A stretch of DNA of 64,000 nucleotides from Abelmoschus esculentus (lineage: Eukaryota; Streptophyta; Magnoliopsida; Malvales; Malvaceae). The notes beneath the pieces were generated by a model, which worked only from the letters and a program-made list of their open reading frames with translations, did no database searches and was not told the origin of the DNA. Every line of letters begins with the position of its first letter. The stretch's first letter is position 1. The stretch spans positions 11,386,737 to 11,450,736 of the forward strand of contig JAUCBN010000034.1 in NCBI GenBank assembly GCA_035048815.1. Reading direction: 5' to 3'. Positions 1 through 12,800 of this stretch are shown piece after piece. The position numbers were made by a program, and so were the translations under genes.

Positions 1-1370
1 CGTTTTGCATCATTCAGTTTCTACTCTATTCTGTTTTGATCACTAAAGTTTAAAAACATTCAAATTCCCCCTCAATTCACCGTAGACAAAATATTTTATT
101 TCAGATTCATTTGATTAATCTGAAAAATGTCATTAAAATTAGACCTAAAATAAATAATGGATTTATTAATATCTATTTATAAATTTTAAATTTAATTTTA
201 ATTTTATTTAAAATAGTATATAAAATAAAGATGAATAATTTAATCAATCAGTCAAATATATTTACCTGTGATATTTTTACTTTATTATTACTGCAGTACA
301 TTGATTGCTTTATTTTTTTAATTCATTTCCTCATAATTATTTTAAGAATCATAGGAATTTAGTTTTTACATGCACCATTTTCCTAAGTTTTAAATTAGTT
401 AAATTACTAGAATACATAATTAACACTTGGGATTATTTTAAGGAATCAAATGAAGTTTTAATATATACTTATGATTCGTAGAGTTGAATGATTTGATTCG
501 ATTTAAATTTTACTTGAAATTGATATAACTCGATCCAAAATTGATGTAATTCGATTTGAATTTAATCCAATATTTGTATGATTTGATCCGGAATTTATAT
601 CAATCTGAATTAATTCGACAATTAACCGGTTTAAACTCAAATTATATGTATAATTTAATGAGAGGATATTTTTTTAAATTTAAACCCAAAACCAGTAAAT
701 GAGCTAATCACTGTTTATAACCATGAGTGGTTAAAAAAATTGGGGTGTTATATAATTTATTAAAACGAAATTTTTATTTTATAATTAGTAAGATATATAA
801 TTTTTTCTTAAAAAAAATATCTTCATAGAAAAAATATTATTAACAATAAAAAATTAAATATTTTTAATTTTTCACCTTATATACACGTGATTATGTATTT
901 TTTTTTTATTTTACGATCATTTTTTTAAAAATCTTATATAATTGTCGCCTGTCCAAAACCCTTGCCGAAACATAAATGTTATTATTGTAAGTAGAGTAAC
1001 AGGGGAGGACAGAGTTGTTGCACACCAGGTGTCTTGGCTTATATGTGTATTACTATTGGAGACGGAAATAATAAGATAGGTTTAGTTGATACGGTTTAGG
1101 ACCGATAATTGAATAACCTGAATTTGCTGGTTAGTTAAAATGATTGAATAACGGTTAACCGAATCCGATTTTACACGCACTTAGCTTCAAACATATGAAA
1201 AACTATAAAACAATTATGAGATATGCCCCTCCAAATACATAAAAAAACAGCTGTAAAATGATTAATAATACTTATGTCCGACACTCGTAGGGTACAAGTT
1301 CTAGAGAAGAAACCAGGAGCAAAGGCATTTGGATGCACCTTATATACATTCAAATTTCCATCACAGCAAC
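1..1370. other. AT-rich intergenic DNA
   Basis: No gene recognised. The stretch from about 480 to 720 is dense in TCGATT/TTCGA-like words, resembling the subterminal repeats of hAT-type MITEs seen elsewhere in the window, but no paired ends or target duplication were found. The last few hundred bases probably include the 3' UTR of the minus-strand kinase gene. Confidence 0.5.
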
Positions 1371-1556
1371 CCTAAAACTCCATGACTAGACAGACAGAGA
1401 ATACCAGACAGCTTTCTGTCGTGTACAAATTACAACTGAACTAAAATAGTCTGCTTAGATTGTGTTATTTCTAATATCAGAGGCTAGTAACCTTATTGAA
1501 CTCCCCGAAACATCAGTTCATGATATCATCGAAATGAATTTGTGCCTTCGAGAGAT

Positions 1557-4241
1557 TCAGTAACACGGGTTAAAGCAGAAGAAGAAACTTCTAGGTCGGT
1601 CTTCCTTGGTGGCTTTTGGAGTTTCTGCTGCATCATATCTTGCAGCCATCAATGAACTTGTACCGGGAGACTCGGGTAGCAATACAGCATTCTCTGAAGT
1701 TGTTCTCTTAGGAGACATCACAGGCTCTGGTGGCGAAACGGTCGAGAGATAGTGTAATAACATTTGTATGATCTGGCTGAAATTGGGACGAGTGTTGGGA
1801 TCTTCTTGCCAACACGATGTCACAATGGATGCCAAATCTTCAGGAAGGTCCGCAGCACTAGGCCTCACATTCTGGAACAACATAGTTAAAACTTAGACAA
1901 CAATTTCTATATCAGAATTCCATAGTTTCATTTGAATAAACATAGTTGTATATCAGTTTGTTCTTGGCGAACGTGATTTTTTTTTACAGGTTTCAAGATG
2001 CATGCTACTCTAGCATCATCGGGAACTGGACTGTGACCGTAAATGACTGAATGTGAGTAAAAAGCCTCCATTCCGACTATTTTGAATCACTTTAGTTAGA
2101 ATAACAAGTCTTACTGACGGCCTCATGACTCAAATATATAAAGGGAAGGTATAACTACCCAGAGTTCAACAGTGGTCAGGAAATTTCTCATCCATAATAT
2201 ACTAGTTTAAGGGTGTCATTCTCGGTGCACGGTCCTACTAAAAAGCAGGAGAGCTTCTCAAAGCAGGCTGACATGAACATTCTCGGTGCACGGAATCCTA
2301 CTAAAAAGGCAGAAAACCATTACCTTAAAAGCAGCTGCATATGCTGCTTGTAAATTTGACATGCCTTCGAAAGGCAACTTGTTATGGATGAGTTCCCACA
2401 AAACAATAGCAAAGCTGTAGGCATCCACCTTATGATTGTAATGCTTCTTCTCTCCTTGCCTTAACGTGACTGTGCTATATAGCTGTTAACATGTGCAAAG
2501 GGTTTGGCATCTCAAACATAAAAAAAAAAATCATGAGGGAAGAAAAATCAATTAAATTTTTGAAGAAATCACTATATTACCTCAGGAGCCATCCAACGGT
2601 ATGTCCCAGTTTCAGCAGTCATCATTTCGGTTAATGACTCTTCCCTGGCTAAACCAAAATCTGCTAGTTTAACTGTTTTCTGGTCTTCAGTCAAGATCAA
2701 GTTCTCTGCAAAAGAGAAGAATTTATCAGGATCATGCAAACCTATAGGTGGTGACCGAGCAATACTGCATATGGTCCATTAAAGACCGTTGCTACTTTCC
2801 AGTACTTCCAGCTAAATTGTTGTTGAAATCATAAATGACCAATTCAATTCGTCTAACAGCCACTAAACAGCTCAATGAAAGCATTGGTGAAAAGAACTAG
2901 GATGTCAATAAGCAATATTATACAAAGCCACAAGTACGTTTCCGATGTCACATGATCAATGCACCAATAGTTCCGGATATTCATCTCACGTTTTTAGTCA
3001 CAAATTTATCAATATACTTTTGGTCTGTGAACCAGTTTTCAAGTCTAAAATATCCAAAAAATAAACCATTTTAACAAAGATGAATACCCGGCACAAATTA
3101 TCCATCTTCAGGCATAAATTTGAGTAATTATCAGTGGTCCCAGGGAGCAGAATTTTAACAAAGATGGAACACAGAAGAAGAACTCATCAACGGTAAACTC
3201 TTTATGTTGGATAATATATCTTGCAACACGGAATTGGTTATTGTGGATTCTTTTCGCCTTTTTTGAGTAGGGTTAGAATAATATTAGGGGGGGGGGGGCT
3301 ATAAATTTATAAACTCCAAATCTTAGGGATATACAAACGAAGACAATGCAATTATATTATACATATAAGTTCCCAACCTTTTCTAAGAATGTTTCTAACT
3401 CTAGCTTATTAACACACTAGTCATACCAGGTTTTAGGTCCCGATGGATGATCCCGTGGGAGTGTAAGCATTCCATTGCACGAGCGATATCAAGTGCAAAC
3501 CCAATCGCCACACGCATGTCCAAGCACTTTGGCCGCAAACTCAGAAGATATTTACGCAATGTCCCACCTAGTAAGAGCTCAGTTACTATGACCATCATAG
3601 GCTCCTTGCAAGCTCCAATAAACTGAAAACAAAAGAAATCCCTGCTAAGGTATGAGCCTATTTCCGCTAGTTATAACCTAAAATGTCACTATTAGACGAT
3701 TTCCGTGATCAATACCAACAACATCCACAAAAGAAACATAATTCAGCAACCAGAAAATAATGGCATATATAATGACTAAAAAACCTTCACTAGATTTCTA
3801 TGTTGAACTCTGGATAACATTGCAACTTCCCTTGCAAACCTTCCTTCTCTCCTAGCAATCTCTTCAGGGGTTTCCCCTTTTCGAACAACTTTGATAGCTA
3901 CATTCTGGTTCCTGTACCTAAATGCATCCAGTGGATTAAAATACATGAGATAACTACTCCATAATAACAGGCACCAAGAATCAAATTTATCCAGCCTCTA
4001 AAATAATTTTGTAGGATAGGATTCATTTAAAAACATGAGCTTTGTGTTCTTCCCAATTGAACAAAAGGTCAAACTGAATGAAGTAGAATCCAAAGAAAAA
4101 ATTGACTTACTTTCCCTCATATACTTTAGCATGAGCACCTTCACCAATCTTAGGACCAACAAAAAGCTGCTGAGGATCAATTAACCACTTGGCATCTAAA
4201 TTGAACTCTTGAGTTGAAAAAAATCCATTTGAAGACCCCAT
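1557..4241 (-). CDS. ATN1: Raf-like serine/threonine protein kinase, ATN1 type
   Basis: Six coding exons on the minus strand: 4241-4111, 3917-3785, 3622-3427, 2705-2581, 2482-2324 and 1871-1557. All junctions are GT-AG and the frame closes exactly, giving 352 residues, close to the roughly 350 of Arabidopsis ATN1. The P-loop (GEGAHAKV) is near residues 33-40, the catalytic lysine in VAIK at K53, the catalytic loop HRDLKPEN at 148-155, DFG at 169-171 and GTYRWMAPE at 187-195. The kinase domain fills most of the protein; a short tail ends FFFCFNPCY, a cysteine-containing C-terminus that I recall as typical of this subgroup. Start chosen because MGSSNGFF matches the family N-terminus. The family is the plant Raf-like MAPKKK group C, acting as cytosolic signalling kinases; the specific substrate is unknown. 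Nearest neighbour is divergent GPAA1, 5.6 kb away. Confidence 0.9.
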
Positions 4242-4825
4242 TGTTAGAAACCACCCTTTTTTAGGACAATAATTGAACAACTACCATCTATTGAACAAAC
4301 AAAACAAAACCCTTTTGAAATACCACATTTTAAGTAGAAAAGATCATGCCTTTGCCTACATCAAAGAACCCAAAGTCTGAATTTTTACTCTTTTTTTGTT
4401 TTCCCAGTTTTAAAACAACAAAACCATCCCAAAACTCAGGGATTGCAGATCCAAAATCCATCAAGAGCTGCCCTTTAATGGGAGGCAAAGAATAAAGTCC
4501 CACATGTTCTTAGCAGACAACCCGCAACAAACAAACATTTAATACAATAAATTTATACTAAAGATAAAAAGAAATACATAACATAAACCCAGAGAAGGAA
4601 CAAGAAATAGAAAACACCCTTGAGCAAACAAGCAAGCACTGACACAAAAATAATTTTAAAAACAAAGATAAGTTTTTTAATGGGAAGTTAGCAGATAAAA
4701 CAAGAATTAAATAGTTGAATTATATTGGGGTAAAGGAAATGAAAAAGAAGAAATACTGGAAGGATTGAGAGAGTTACTGGTGGATGAGAACTGGTCGCTG
4801 GCTATTGAGAAGAGACAGGCAGAGA

Positions 4826-4838
4826 GTATTTAATAGTT
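4826..4838 (-). promoter_or_regulatory. Possible TATA box of the kinase gene
   Basis: On the minus strand, TATTAAATA lies at about 4828-4836, some 590 bp upstream of the kinase start codon and just before a pyrimidine-rich stretch (4750-4815) that looks like a 5' UTR leader. A 5' UTR intron between this leader and the ATG is likely but was not mapped. Confidence 0.3.
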
Positions 4839-4869
4839 GAAGGTCATGGGAGTGCAATGAAAGCTGCTC

Positions 4870-5922
4870 CTTTTAAATCATTGACAATTGGAGTAGTTTA
4901 AAATTAGAACAAAAGTTAGCATGGTTATGGTCCTATATAAAATTTAGGATTATTATCTCGTACACTAAGATTTATTATTTTAGTCTAAAATAAAGGGTTT
5001 TTTTTATTAAATTTTAAGATTTAGAGTTTACGTTTTAATTTTTAGGTAATATAATTATAAATTTAAATTTTAAGTTATAAATCTTAAAATTTATTATTAA
5101 CTCTAAAATTTTATAAATAATCCTTAAATTTAAAATTATTATACTTAAGCACTTAACCCTTAAACACTAAAACTAAAACCCTTATGCGTAAAATAATTAT
5201 TTAATAATTTATTTTAATTAAAATAAATTGATAAATTTTATTTTTAAAATTTTGACGGTTTTTTAAATTTTGTCAAACCAAACGAACACACCAAATCAAA
5301 ACAAGAGTTGAATAATGATATTTTACTATAAATAGCAATAAATTAATATTAAATAGATATTATATAAAAATATTATAATATTTAGTTGAGAAAAGCAAAC
5401 AATTTAAAAAAACATAGACTAAGATGATAAAAATTATATATGTATGAGTTAATTTATTTAAATTTTTTTAAATTATAACTAAATTATTTTATATATTTTA
5501 ATAACTAAAATTACAATTATATTAGACCACATAAGTATTCAATATTCATATATAATATGTAACCACCCATACATATTTATAATAAAATTTTAATAAAAGA
5601 TATTTATAAATTAAAAATAATATATTTATAAGTAAATCTATTTAGTCTATTTATCAAATTATTTTATTCTCTTGTATTTTTTAAGGTCATAAACTCTAGA
5701 TCTATTAAGAATATTTTTATTTTTTTTCATAATCTTCTCTTTTCTTTTGTATCCAGGTAGGAATGTAAGATTAGAATCAAGTAATATGTTGTAAATATTA
5801 ATACTTTAATTTGTGATCTTTAAAAATAAAAAGTTTTCTTTTAATTATTAAAATAAGATAATTCGTACATAATTATATATATACTATTCTTCTTTAGAGA
5901 ATTAGGGAAAGAAAAATTAATA
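4870..5922. other. AT-rich intergenic DNA
   Basis: Very AT-rich spacer upstream of the kinase promoter. No coding potential, paired terminal repeats or recognisable motif was seen. Confidence 0.5.
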
Positions 5923-5924
5923 TA

Positions 5925-6677
5925 CAGTAAAATATCTATAAATTAATACTCTTGAACCCATAAAATTTTATTAATTTAGAGAGATATTAATATATTGATA
6001 AATTAATAATTTATTAATTAATAAAAAATTTCTTAATTTAGCAAATATAACTTTGATAAAGATATTGTGTGCAAATAAATTGTAAATTGTACATAATATT
6101 CAGCAAATAACTTTCGAAGAAGGCTTACATAAACTTGAGAATATGATCAACGATATTGGCTATCACAATAAAATGAACGTCGATAACTTGTTAGATTATC
6201 CAAGCGAAAATGACGAATGTTTACAAGTTCAAAGTTTATAGAAAATTGTGGCTAATATTGTTGAAAGTTCTAATAATGATGAAGTTGAAGATGATTCAAC
6301 ATCACTTGAACTAGTCACGCGAAAGAAAGCATTGAACGTTACAACAACTCTTCACAACTTTTTATTGTAGTTGGAGACCTTAACGCCATAACTTGTGGAT
6401 ACAGTTAAAAAAGTTAGAGATGAAATTGAATTAGATATGATTATAATATATTTATATTTTAGCAAGTTACCAAAGTAGTAATTATAATATTTATGAATTA
6501 TTAATTTATAGTTTTGATGAGACCTTTATATTTGTAAAGGGGATCTTCAAAAAAATATTATATTATTATCTTATCGAATTTGATATTTTTTATATTAATC
6601 CAAGTCGAGACCGAAAAAATTTATTATTTAATAGAATTTATTAATTTAAAGAGTATTAATTTATAAAGGTTTTACTG
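5925..6677. mobile_element. Decayed pogo/Lemi1 (Tc1-mariner) transposon
   Basis: The left end begins CAGTAAAATATCTATAAATT and the right end is its near inverse, TTTATAAAGGTTTTACTG. These match the CAGTAAAACCTCTATAAATT termini I recall for plant Emigrant/Lemi1 pogo elements. A TA dinucleotide flanks both ends (5923-5924 and 6678-6679), the target duplication of this superfamily. Inside, about 6105-6450 on the plus strand translates to a broken protein with words such as NMINDIGYHNKMNVDNLLDY and VTRKKALNVTTTLHNF, which resembles the C-terminus of Tigger/pogo-like DDE transposases. Several stop codons interrupt it. At 753 bp the element is an internally deleted, non-autonomous relic. Confidence 0.75.
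6105..6450 (+). pseudogene. Transposase C-terminal remnant (pogo/Tigger-like)
   Basis: Coding remnant inside the pogo-type element. The reading frame is recognisable from about EEGLHKLENM through KKVRDEIELDMI but carries at least three in-frame stops and no start, so it cannot make a functional transposase. Family assignment is from memory of plant Lemi1-type C-termini. Confidence 0.55.
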
Positions 6678-6738
6678 TATGTATATTAAATATTAATATA
6701 AAATGATTATTATAAACAATAAAACTAATTATGAGCAG

Positions 6739-6795
<57 letters not shown>
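6739..6795. repeat. (ATA)n microsatellite
   Basis: Uninterrupted AAT/ATA trinucleotide run of about 57 bp just beyond the right end of the pogo-type element. Confidence 0.9.
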
Positions 6796-6937
6796 GTTTC
6801 GACCGTAGCATGTGGTCGTAGATAGAGTTTAGTGTCGCTTGTTCTTAAAGCAGACACTGACAACAACTTCGTGCGTTCGTCCATCTCTATCTTGGAGGCC
6901 TACACACTTTCGTTGGGGAATTTTATATAGAAATAGA

Positions 6938-7556
6938 TAGAGGTGTTTAACGAGTTAAGAAGCTCGTGAGTTATTCGAATTTAATTTAATTAAAATTTGA
7001 TATTTGTTTTAAATTAACTTGATTTGATATATTAACAAGTCGAATAAAAAATTTGACTCGACTCGTCATGTTTGCGAACATCTCGTTATTTTTTAAAAAT
7101 ATTTTCTGATAATTATTTTAAAATTATTTCATTCAAAAAATAAATTTAAATAATAATTATTAATTTATGAATTATTACTTTAATTTTAATAGGTTAGTTT
7201 GGTGTATTTATGAATTATTACTTTTTAATTTAGATTTTGAAAATGTTTTATACACTCTTTTTTGATATTTTTAATTAAATTTATTAATTTATGTTAAATA
7301 TTAAGTCTCATATAGTATTATTAAATATTATTTTTAATTAAAAATAAGACAAGTTTTTAGTGAGTTTAATGAGCAACAAGTCCAACGTAACGAGTAACGA
7401 GTCGAGTTGAGTAACAAAATATTCTAACGAGCACGAGTCGAGCACAGTTTTAACAAATTTAACGAGTAATGAGTCGAATTGAACAGTAAAATTTTTTAAT
7501 GAACACGAGTCGAATAATACCCAACTTACGATCGACTTGCTCGATAAACACCCCTA
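6938..7556. mobile_element. hAT-like MITE rich in TCGAG words
   Basis: The left end TAGAGGTGTTTAACGAG is the near inverse complement of the right end CTCGATAAACACCCCTA, the TAGGGGTG-type terminus of hAT MITEs. The 8 bp outside the ends, GAAATAGA and AAAACAGA, agree at 6 of 8 positions, a plausible eroded hAT target duplication. Subterminal regions carry many ACGAGTCGAG-like words on both sides of an AT-rich centre; no transposase reading frame was seen. Confidence 0.6.
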
Positions 7557-8631
7557 AAAACAGAATAAAAAAAAACACTGCATGCTGCGGTTGGATATAA
7601 AAACAGGATCTGTAGGGCAGTCTTTGTTATCTTCCTCCACAGCCCATTGCTTCTCACAGGTTTATTATTAACATCAAATTTATTTGCTTATTAGACACTC
7701 TTTCATAACTAAGACATATTATTGTCCTTTCTATATATTTCTTTTGCATATTTAAAAAAATAAGATATTATAATATTTTTATAATTATTGTTGGTGTATT
7801 GATTGATACGTTCTAACAAGGTATTACAAAAGTTAATAACAGATTGGTTAGCTGTTATTATAGAAGAAGCCTTATTGTAGTTTTAGTTTTTGAAAATCCA
7901 CCGATTGACGTAATTGATCTATTATAAAAGGAGATTGATTCTTAATTTGGATATCTTTGTTCTTTGTCATAAAAAAATATACAAAAATTTATTATAAGAC
8001 AATCTTTTTATCATTTTTCTTTGTTATAAACGTCAATTTAACAAAAATTTATTGATTATAATATAAATTATAAACGTTAATTCGACTATAACAGCCAGAG
8101 TTGGTCATGTATGTAATGCTATAACCTCATAAATTCGATTTAAATATTTTTTTAAAAAAAATTGACCAAAAAATAAATATTTTAAATTTGATCTCAATCT
8201 GACCTGTATAAAAATTTGGGGATTTAATTACAAAAAAAATTAAGGGACTTAATTATAAAAAGTTATAATTTTAAAGACTAAATTATAAATAAAAAATTAA
8301 TTTTAAGGAATAAATTATTAAAAAAATAAAGAAAAAGAAGTATTATAAATATATCTAAAAAATTTAAGAAAAAAGTTATATAATTAGTTTCGGATCGAAT
8401 AAGATATTTTACACTCCAAACTTGATCTCTCCAATAAAAACCTAACATGACATGACCCGACCCAGTTCAACCAGAACCCAAATTTCATTAAACAAAATTA
8501 ATCCAATCAGATAGAATCGAATCGAAACCCGACCGAATCGGGTAACCTTACCTAAACAAACTCTTGGTTCAGCCCCCAAATGGCACAATTACAAACATGT
8601 ATGCTGGTTTATCAAAGCCAACTCTCTTTCT
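7557..8631. other. AT-rich intergenic DNA
   Basis: No gene seen. From about 8380 to 8560 the sequence is rich in CCGACC/TCGAA words, again hAT-MITE-like, without identifiable termini. Confidence 0.4.
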
Positions 8632-8805
8632 TTAAATCCTTTTGTGGTCATAATTGAACCGATCAAACACATCTTCAAGGTCTCTCTCAGTTCCAAGTCT
8701 CAGGAAATGCTCGATCGGACTTCCCTCGACCATTTGTCGGAAAATTCGATCCAGGTACGCTACGGATTTCCTGTTGTTCTTGAGGAAGGAGTGCAAGACC
8801 TTCGT
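8632..8805 (-). pseudogene. Unrecognised C-terminal exon fragment
   Basis: On the minus strand a clean reading frame runs from a GACAG splice-acceptor-like site at 8806-8810 to a TAA at 8632-8634, 57 codons. It reads protein-like (KVLHSFLKNNRKSVAYLDRI, then FRQMVEGSPIEHFLRLG and DLEDVFDRF), with charged and hydrophobic alternation and higher GC than its surroundings. I do not recognise the family. No upstream exon with compatible phase was found, so it is probably the last exon of a lost or truncated gene; a real gene with distant exons is not excluded. Confidence 0.45.
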
Positions 8806-8849
8806 CTGTCTCTTACATAGTTATTGTTTTAACATAATTTAGTGATTCC

Positions 8850-9560
8850 TATAATGTTTTAAATTAGTGTTATTAATTTTTTTAATGAATAATAATAATT
8901 TATTTATTTAATATTAATATAATATTTTAGTAACATCTTATAAAAAAATATTATTAAAAACTTTAATAATATTAAATATATTAATGTTTGTCACTTAAGT
9001 AGTTTATTTCCATTTTTTAAATAATTGATTTTAATTATTTTAAATATACTGGTATGACTATAAGATAGTATCTATTCAATTTTTTAATCATTTAATACGC
9101 ATACACACTATGCATATATAGTGCTCGAATTTAGGTCACTTGGATGAAATATATTATCCTTGCTACCGAAACTACTCCACATATTCTAATTTAAATGTCA
9201 TTCTACAACTATATACGATATACCTATATCATTTTTTATATTTGATATACATATATTAGAAAGACATAAAAGACTAAACTCGAACTTATAAATTGATCCA
9301 TTAATTACTGAATATTTTAAGTTAAAACGAATGAAAAAATAATTTTTCAATCAAATTTTATTCTCCTAATTGTGGTTAATTAGAGAGACCCTTTCGAATC
9401 TAATAATTTTTTTTTAAGAATTTATAATTAAAAATTTAAAAAATATAAAATTATAAAAATTTAAAGGTACAAAATAATTCTATTAATAGAAAATAAACCA
9501 ATTAACTAAAATCATAGTAAGATTTGGCCCGTTGTAGGCAGGTTGCCTATACTGATTTCT
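8850..9560. other. AT-rich intergenic DNA
   Basis: AT-rich spacer between the exon fragment and the GPAA1 promoter; nothing recognised. Confidence 0.5.
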
Positions 9561-9597
9561 ATTGTGGACCGAAGCTTTGATTTTCTTTCTCGCAGAC

Positions 9598-9783
9598 ATG
9601 GCAGCCGAATACAACGCTCCATGCCAAGAAAATGGCCCAACAATCTTTGAAGTGAAATCTGGTCTATCGACCCGACCCATTTCTCTTCGAAGCTGGAAGA
9701 TTTCAGTTCAGCTTCCCCTTTCCTCATTGGAGCTCTTCACACTGAGAAGATTGCTAATGGAACATCTCAAGTTCACAATCTGA
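9598..9783 (+). other. Possible upstream ORF in the GPAA1 leader
   Basis: An ATG in a good plant context (GACATGGCAG) opens a 61-codon frame ending 49 bp before the GPAA1 start. No similarity to a known protein was recognised. Whether the transcript begins upstream of this ATG is unknown; two GGCCC motifs (about 9536 and 9633) that resemble site II promoter elements argue that transcription may start downstream of it. Confidence 0.25.
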
Positions 9784-9832
9784 TATTGCATCGACAAATC
9801 GAAGCTCTCCTCTAAAACAGTAGAAGAAAACG

Positions 9833-12800
9833 ATGGCAGAAACCAAAGAAAAGAGCCAGCACGACCAAAAACCCAAGCCAAGAGTTCGCCCAATTGTTCG
9901 CCTCGGGATCTTCCTCGTTTCTCACAGCTTCCTCGTCAGGTTTACTTTATTTATTCTCACTTTGATTTTAATTTCAATTTGAGTTTCGTTTTCCTAATTC
10001 TCTCCGATTCTTCGGGTTTTGATCGGTTAGTTTTTTTATGTTTCTGTCTTTCTGAATATTTTGATGTTTATCTCAGTGTCGTCTGCTGCATTTCTGGGGT
10101 TTTGGCTCTGTTTCTACTGCCTGTTCTTGCTAAAAACACTTATATCTCAGAAAATGCCCTCATGCCAGGTTCCCTTTCATTGCCATTGCTCTACGCTGCA
10201 GATTGAATAATTTGAATGGATTCTGTTGAAGTACCTATTTTAGATGCATTGAATTTGAATTTAAGTTGAGTGTAATTTACTGTACATTTTGATGCTAATT
10301 GATAAAATAGAACACTGGATTCATCACGGGAAGAAGGAAAAAGCTGATACTTTTATCATTGATGTGATTTGTTTTACCAGCATTTGATCCTTTTATGGAT
10401 GTTGTAGTAATGGTAATACTGCTTGATTTTTTTTGATCTGGGTTCTTTATGTTTGATGTGTGGCTTTGACTTATGCAGGTTCTGCAAGTCCCATGCTTTC
10501 TAATCAGCATGTTTTGGATGGAAACAGATTGGTGAAGGATCTAACTAATTCAAACCTGAAATCTTCTGAAACTGGAATGTAAGTGGCGATTCTATGCATG
10601 TGTCTAAACGCTTGGTTGCATAGTTTTTGTTGTTTTGCGAACAAAGAGTTCTGGTATTGTAACATGTAGTATTTACAGAGAATGCTTGAGAGTTTCTGTT
10701 TAAGAGCAAGTTATAGTTATCATGTCCATTCTTGTTTTGTCTATAATGTAGAATCCCTTTATTCCGGGCTCTTGTGTAATGCCATGGATCATATTTTATT
10801 GGGTTAAACCTGGATTAGCTACTGTAATAGATATAAACCTGCACTTAAATATATGAATTTTTGTCAAATTTAGCTTCCCCGCATTTAACATAGACCGCTT
10901 GAATTTGAACACCGGTAATATTTTATTTAAAATAAACCAATTTTTTTATTTACTTTGAGATTCTTTTTCATAACCGAGTAAATATGCAATCGATCTCTCA
11001 CTTTTTTGGATTATGAGCTTGTAGTTATCACCTGCCTGGGTGAACAATACATGGATAAAAATGGGTCAAAGAAATGAGATCTGATTCTTTTTCTGTTGTT
11101 TATATTGTCATTTCAGAGAAAGTCACAAAATCATTGCACAATACATGTTAGACTTGGGCGCTGAAGTTAGTTTCCACAAATTCCACCCTCAGATGAATCA
11201 ATTTCATCCACTGCACTTTTTCTCTAGTCCTGATTCCGGTAAGATACAAGAGAATTACAGTTGTTCGTCATATGGTATCAATACAGTTGGCATTATAAGA
11301 GCTCCTCGTGGTGATGGGAAGGAGGCTATTGTCTTGGTAACACCATACAATGCCCTAAAGAGTGGCTTTGGTGAGGATTTATCTTTAGGCATTGCATACT
11401 CAGTATTTTCCTTGCTCACTCAAGTTACTTGGCTAGCCAAGGATATTATATGGCTTGTTGCTGATTCGCAATTTGGAGAATATGCAGCGGTTGCTGCTTG
11501 GTTAAGAGAATATCAAACTCCTAAATTTAGCAGCCCGAGTACTCTGAACGCTGAGATGTGTCCAGATATTAATAATCTTTTTGAGATTAAAGTTCATTCT
11601 GTGGCTGGAAGAAAATTCTCCAATAGCTTTAGGCGTGCTGGGACAATGGCTGCTGCTCTGGTCCTGAAGGTTAGAGATCAAAGTGAACAGTTTGAAGACA
11701 TTATTAGCATTTATGCTGAGGCATCTAATGGACAGATGCCAAACTTGGATCTCATCAATGTTGTAAATTATTTGGCAGTGCACAGACAAGGTTTGCGTGT
11801 AAATGTGGAGAAATTGTGGTCCCTCCTTAACTCCAGTTGGCTTAAAAGTTTGGGTGAAATCTTTGAATCTCTAGCAAAAGTAGCTAAAAGCTTAAACCCT
11901 ATTAGCATCTCTGCAACAGAGTATGTTGAAGGCACTGCTACACTTGCAAGTTCATTGTATTATCAGGTAGAATAAGTTACTTGGTTATCTCTGATTTTAT
12001 TCATTGTTTTCCTCCACTTTTATGTTTCATTTGTCACAAATACTCTATTTCTAGTAGTATCAAATAGATGAAGTTAAATTTTTAAGGAGATGCACATTTG
12101 TGATTCTGCTTCCCATTTTTGTGTTGAAAAGTTGTTTACTTTATCCATATTTCTTTCGTTTTTGTTAGGCTCTAGGTGTGCCAACAGGCCCTCATGGCGC
12201 TTTTCGTGACTACCAAGTTGATGCAATCACATTGGAGATTTCACCTAAATTTTCATTGGATAAAGTCTGGCGCAATGACATTCTTCTGAGAGGTGGTCGG
12301 TAAGTATTATTTTCTTTTGTTTTCCATTTCCAATGATTATTATAGTTCTCATCAGCAAGTGGCTTTGTACAGGAGGTTATCTTGAAATTTTGAACTAGAT
12401 CATGTGAGTAATCTTGTAGTTAAGTTGCATAGAATATAGACAGGCAGTTTCCTTTAGATAGGTTTTACAATATATAGATCAATGATAGATAACTGTGTTA
12501 CTGCCACTTTCATTTTCTAAAGGATTTCGTGTTGCTTGGTGCAGGTTGATTGAAGGAGTCATAAGATCGGTGAATAACCTCCTTGAGAAGTTTCACCAAT
12601 CATTTTTCTTGTACCTTTTAACATCTCCTAGTAAGTTTGTGTCAGTAGGGGTTTACATGATTGCATTTGCACTTCTCATAGCACCACTTCCCATGGTTGC
12701 GGCTTCTCTGTATGTTGATGCAAATACTTCAAGCAACTTTTCTAAAGGTGATAGCTCAACTCCATCTGTAATCACTGATGGTGATGAACATGGTATCACA

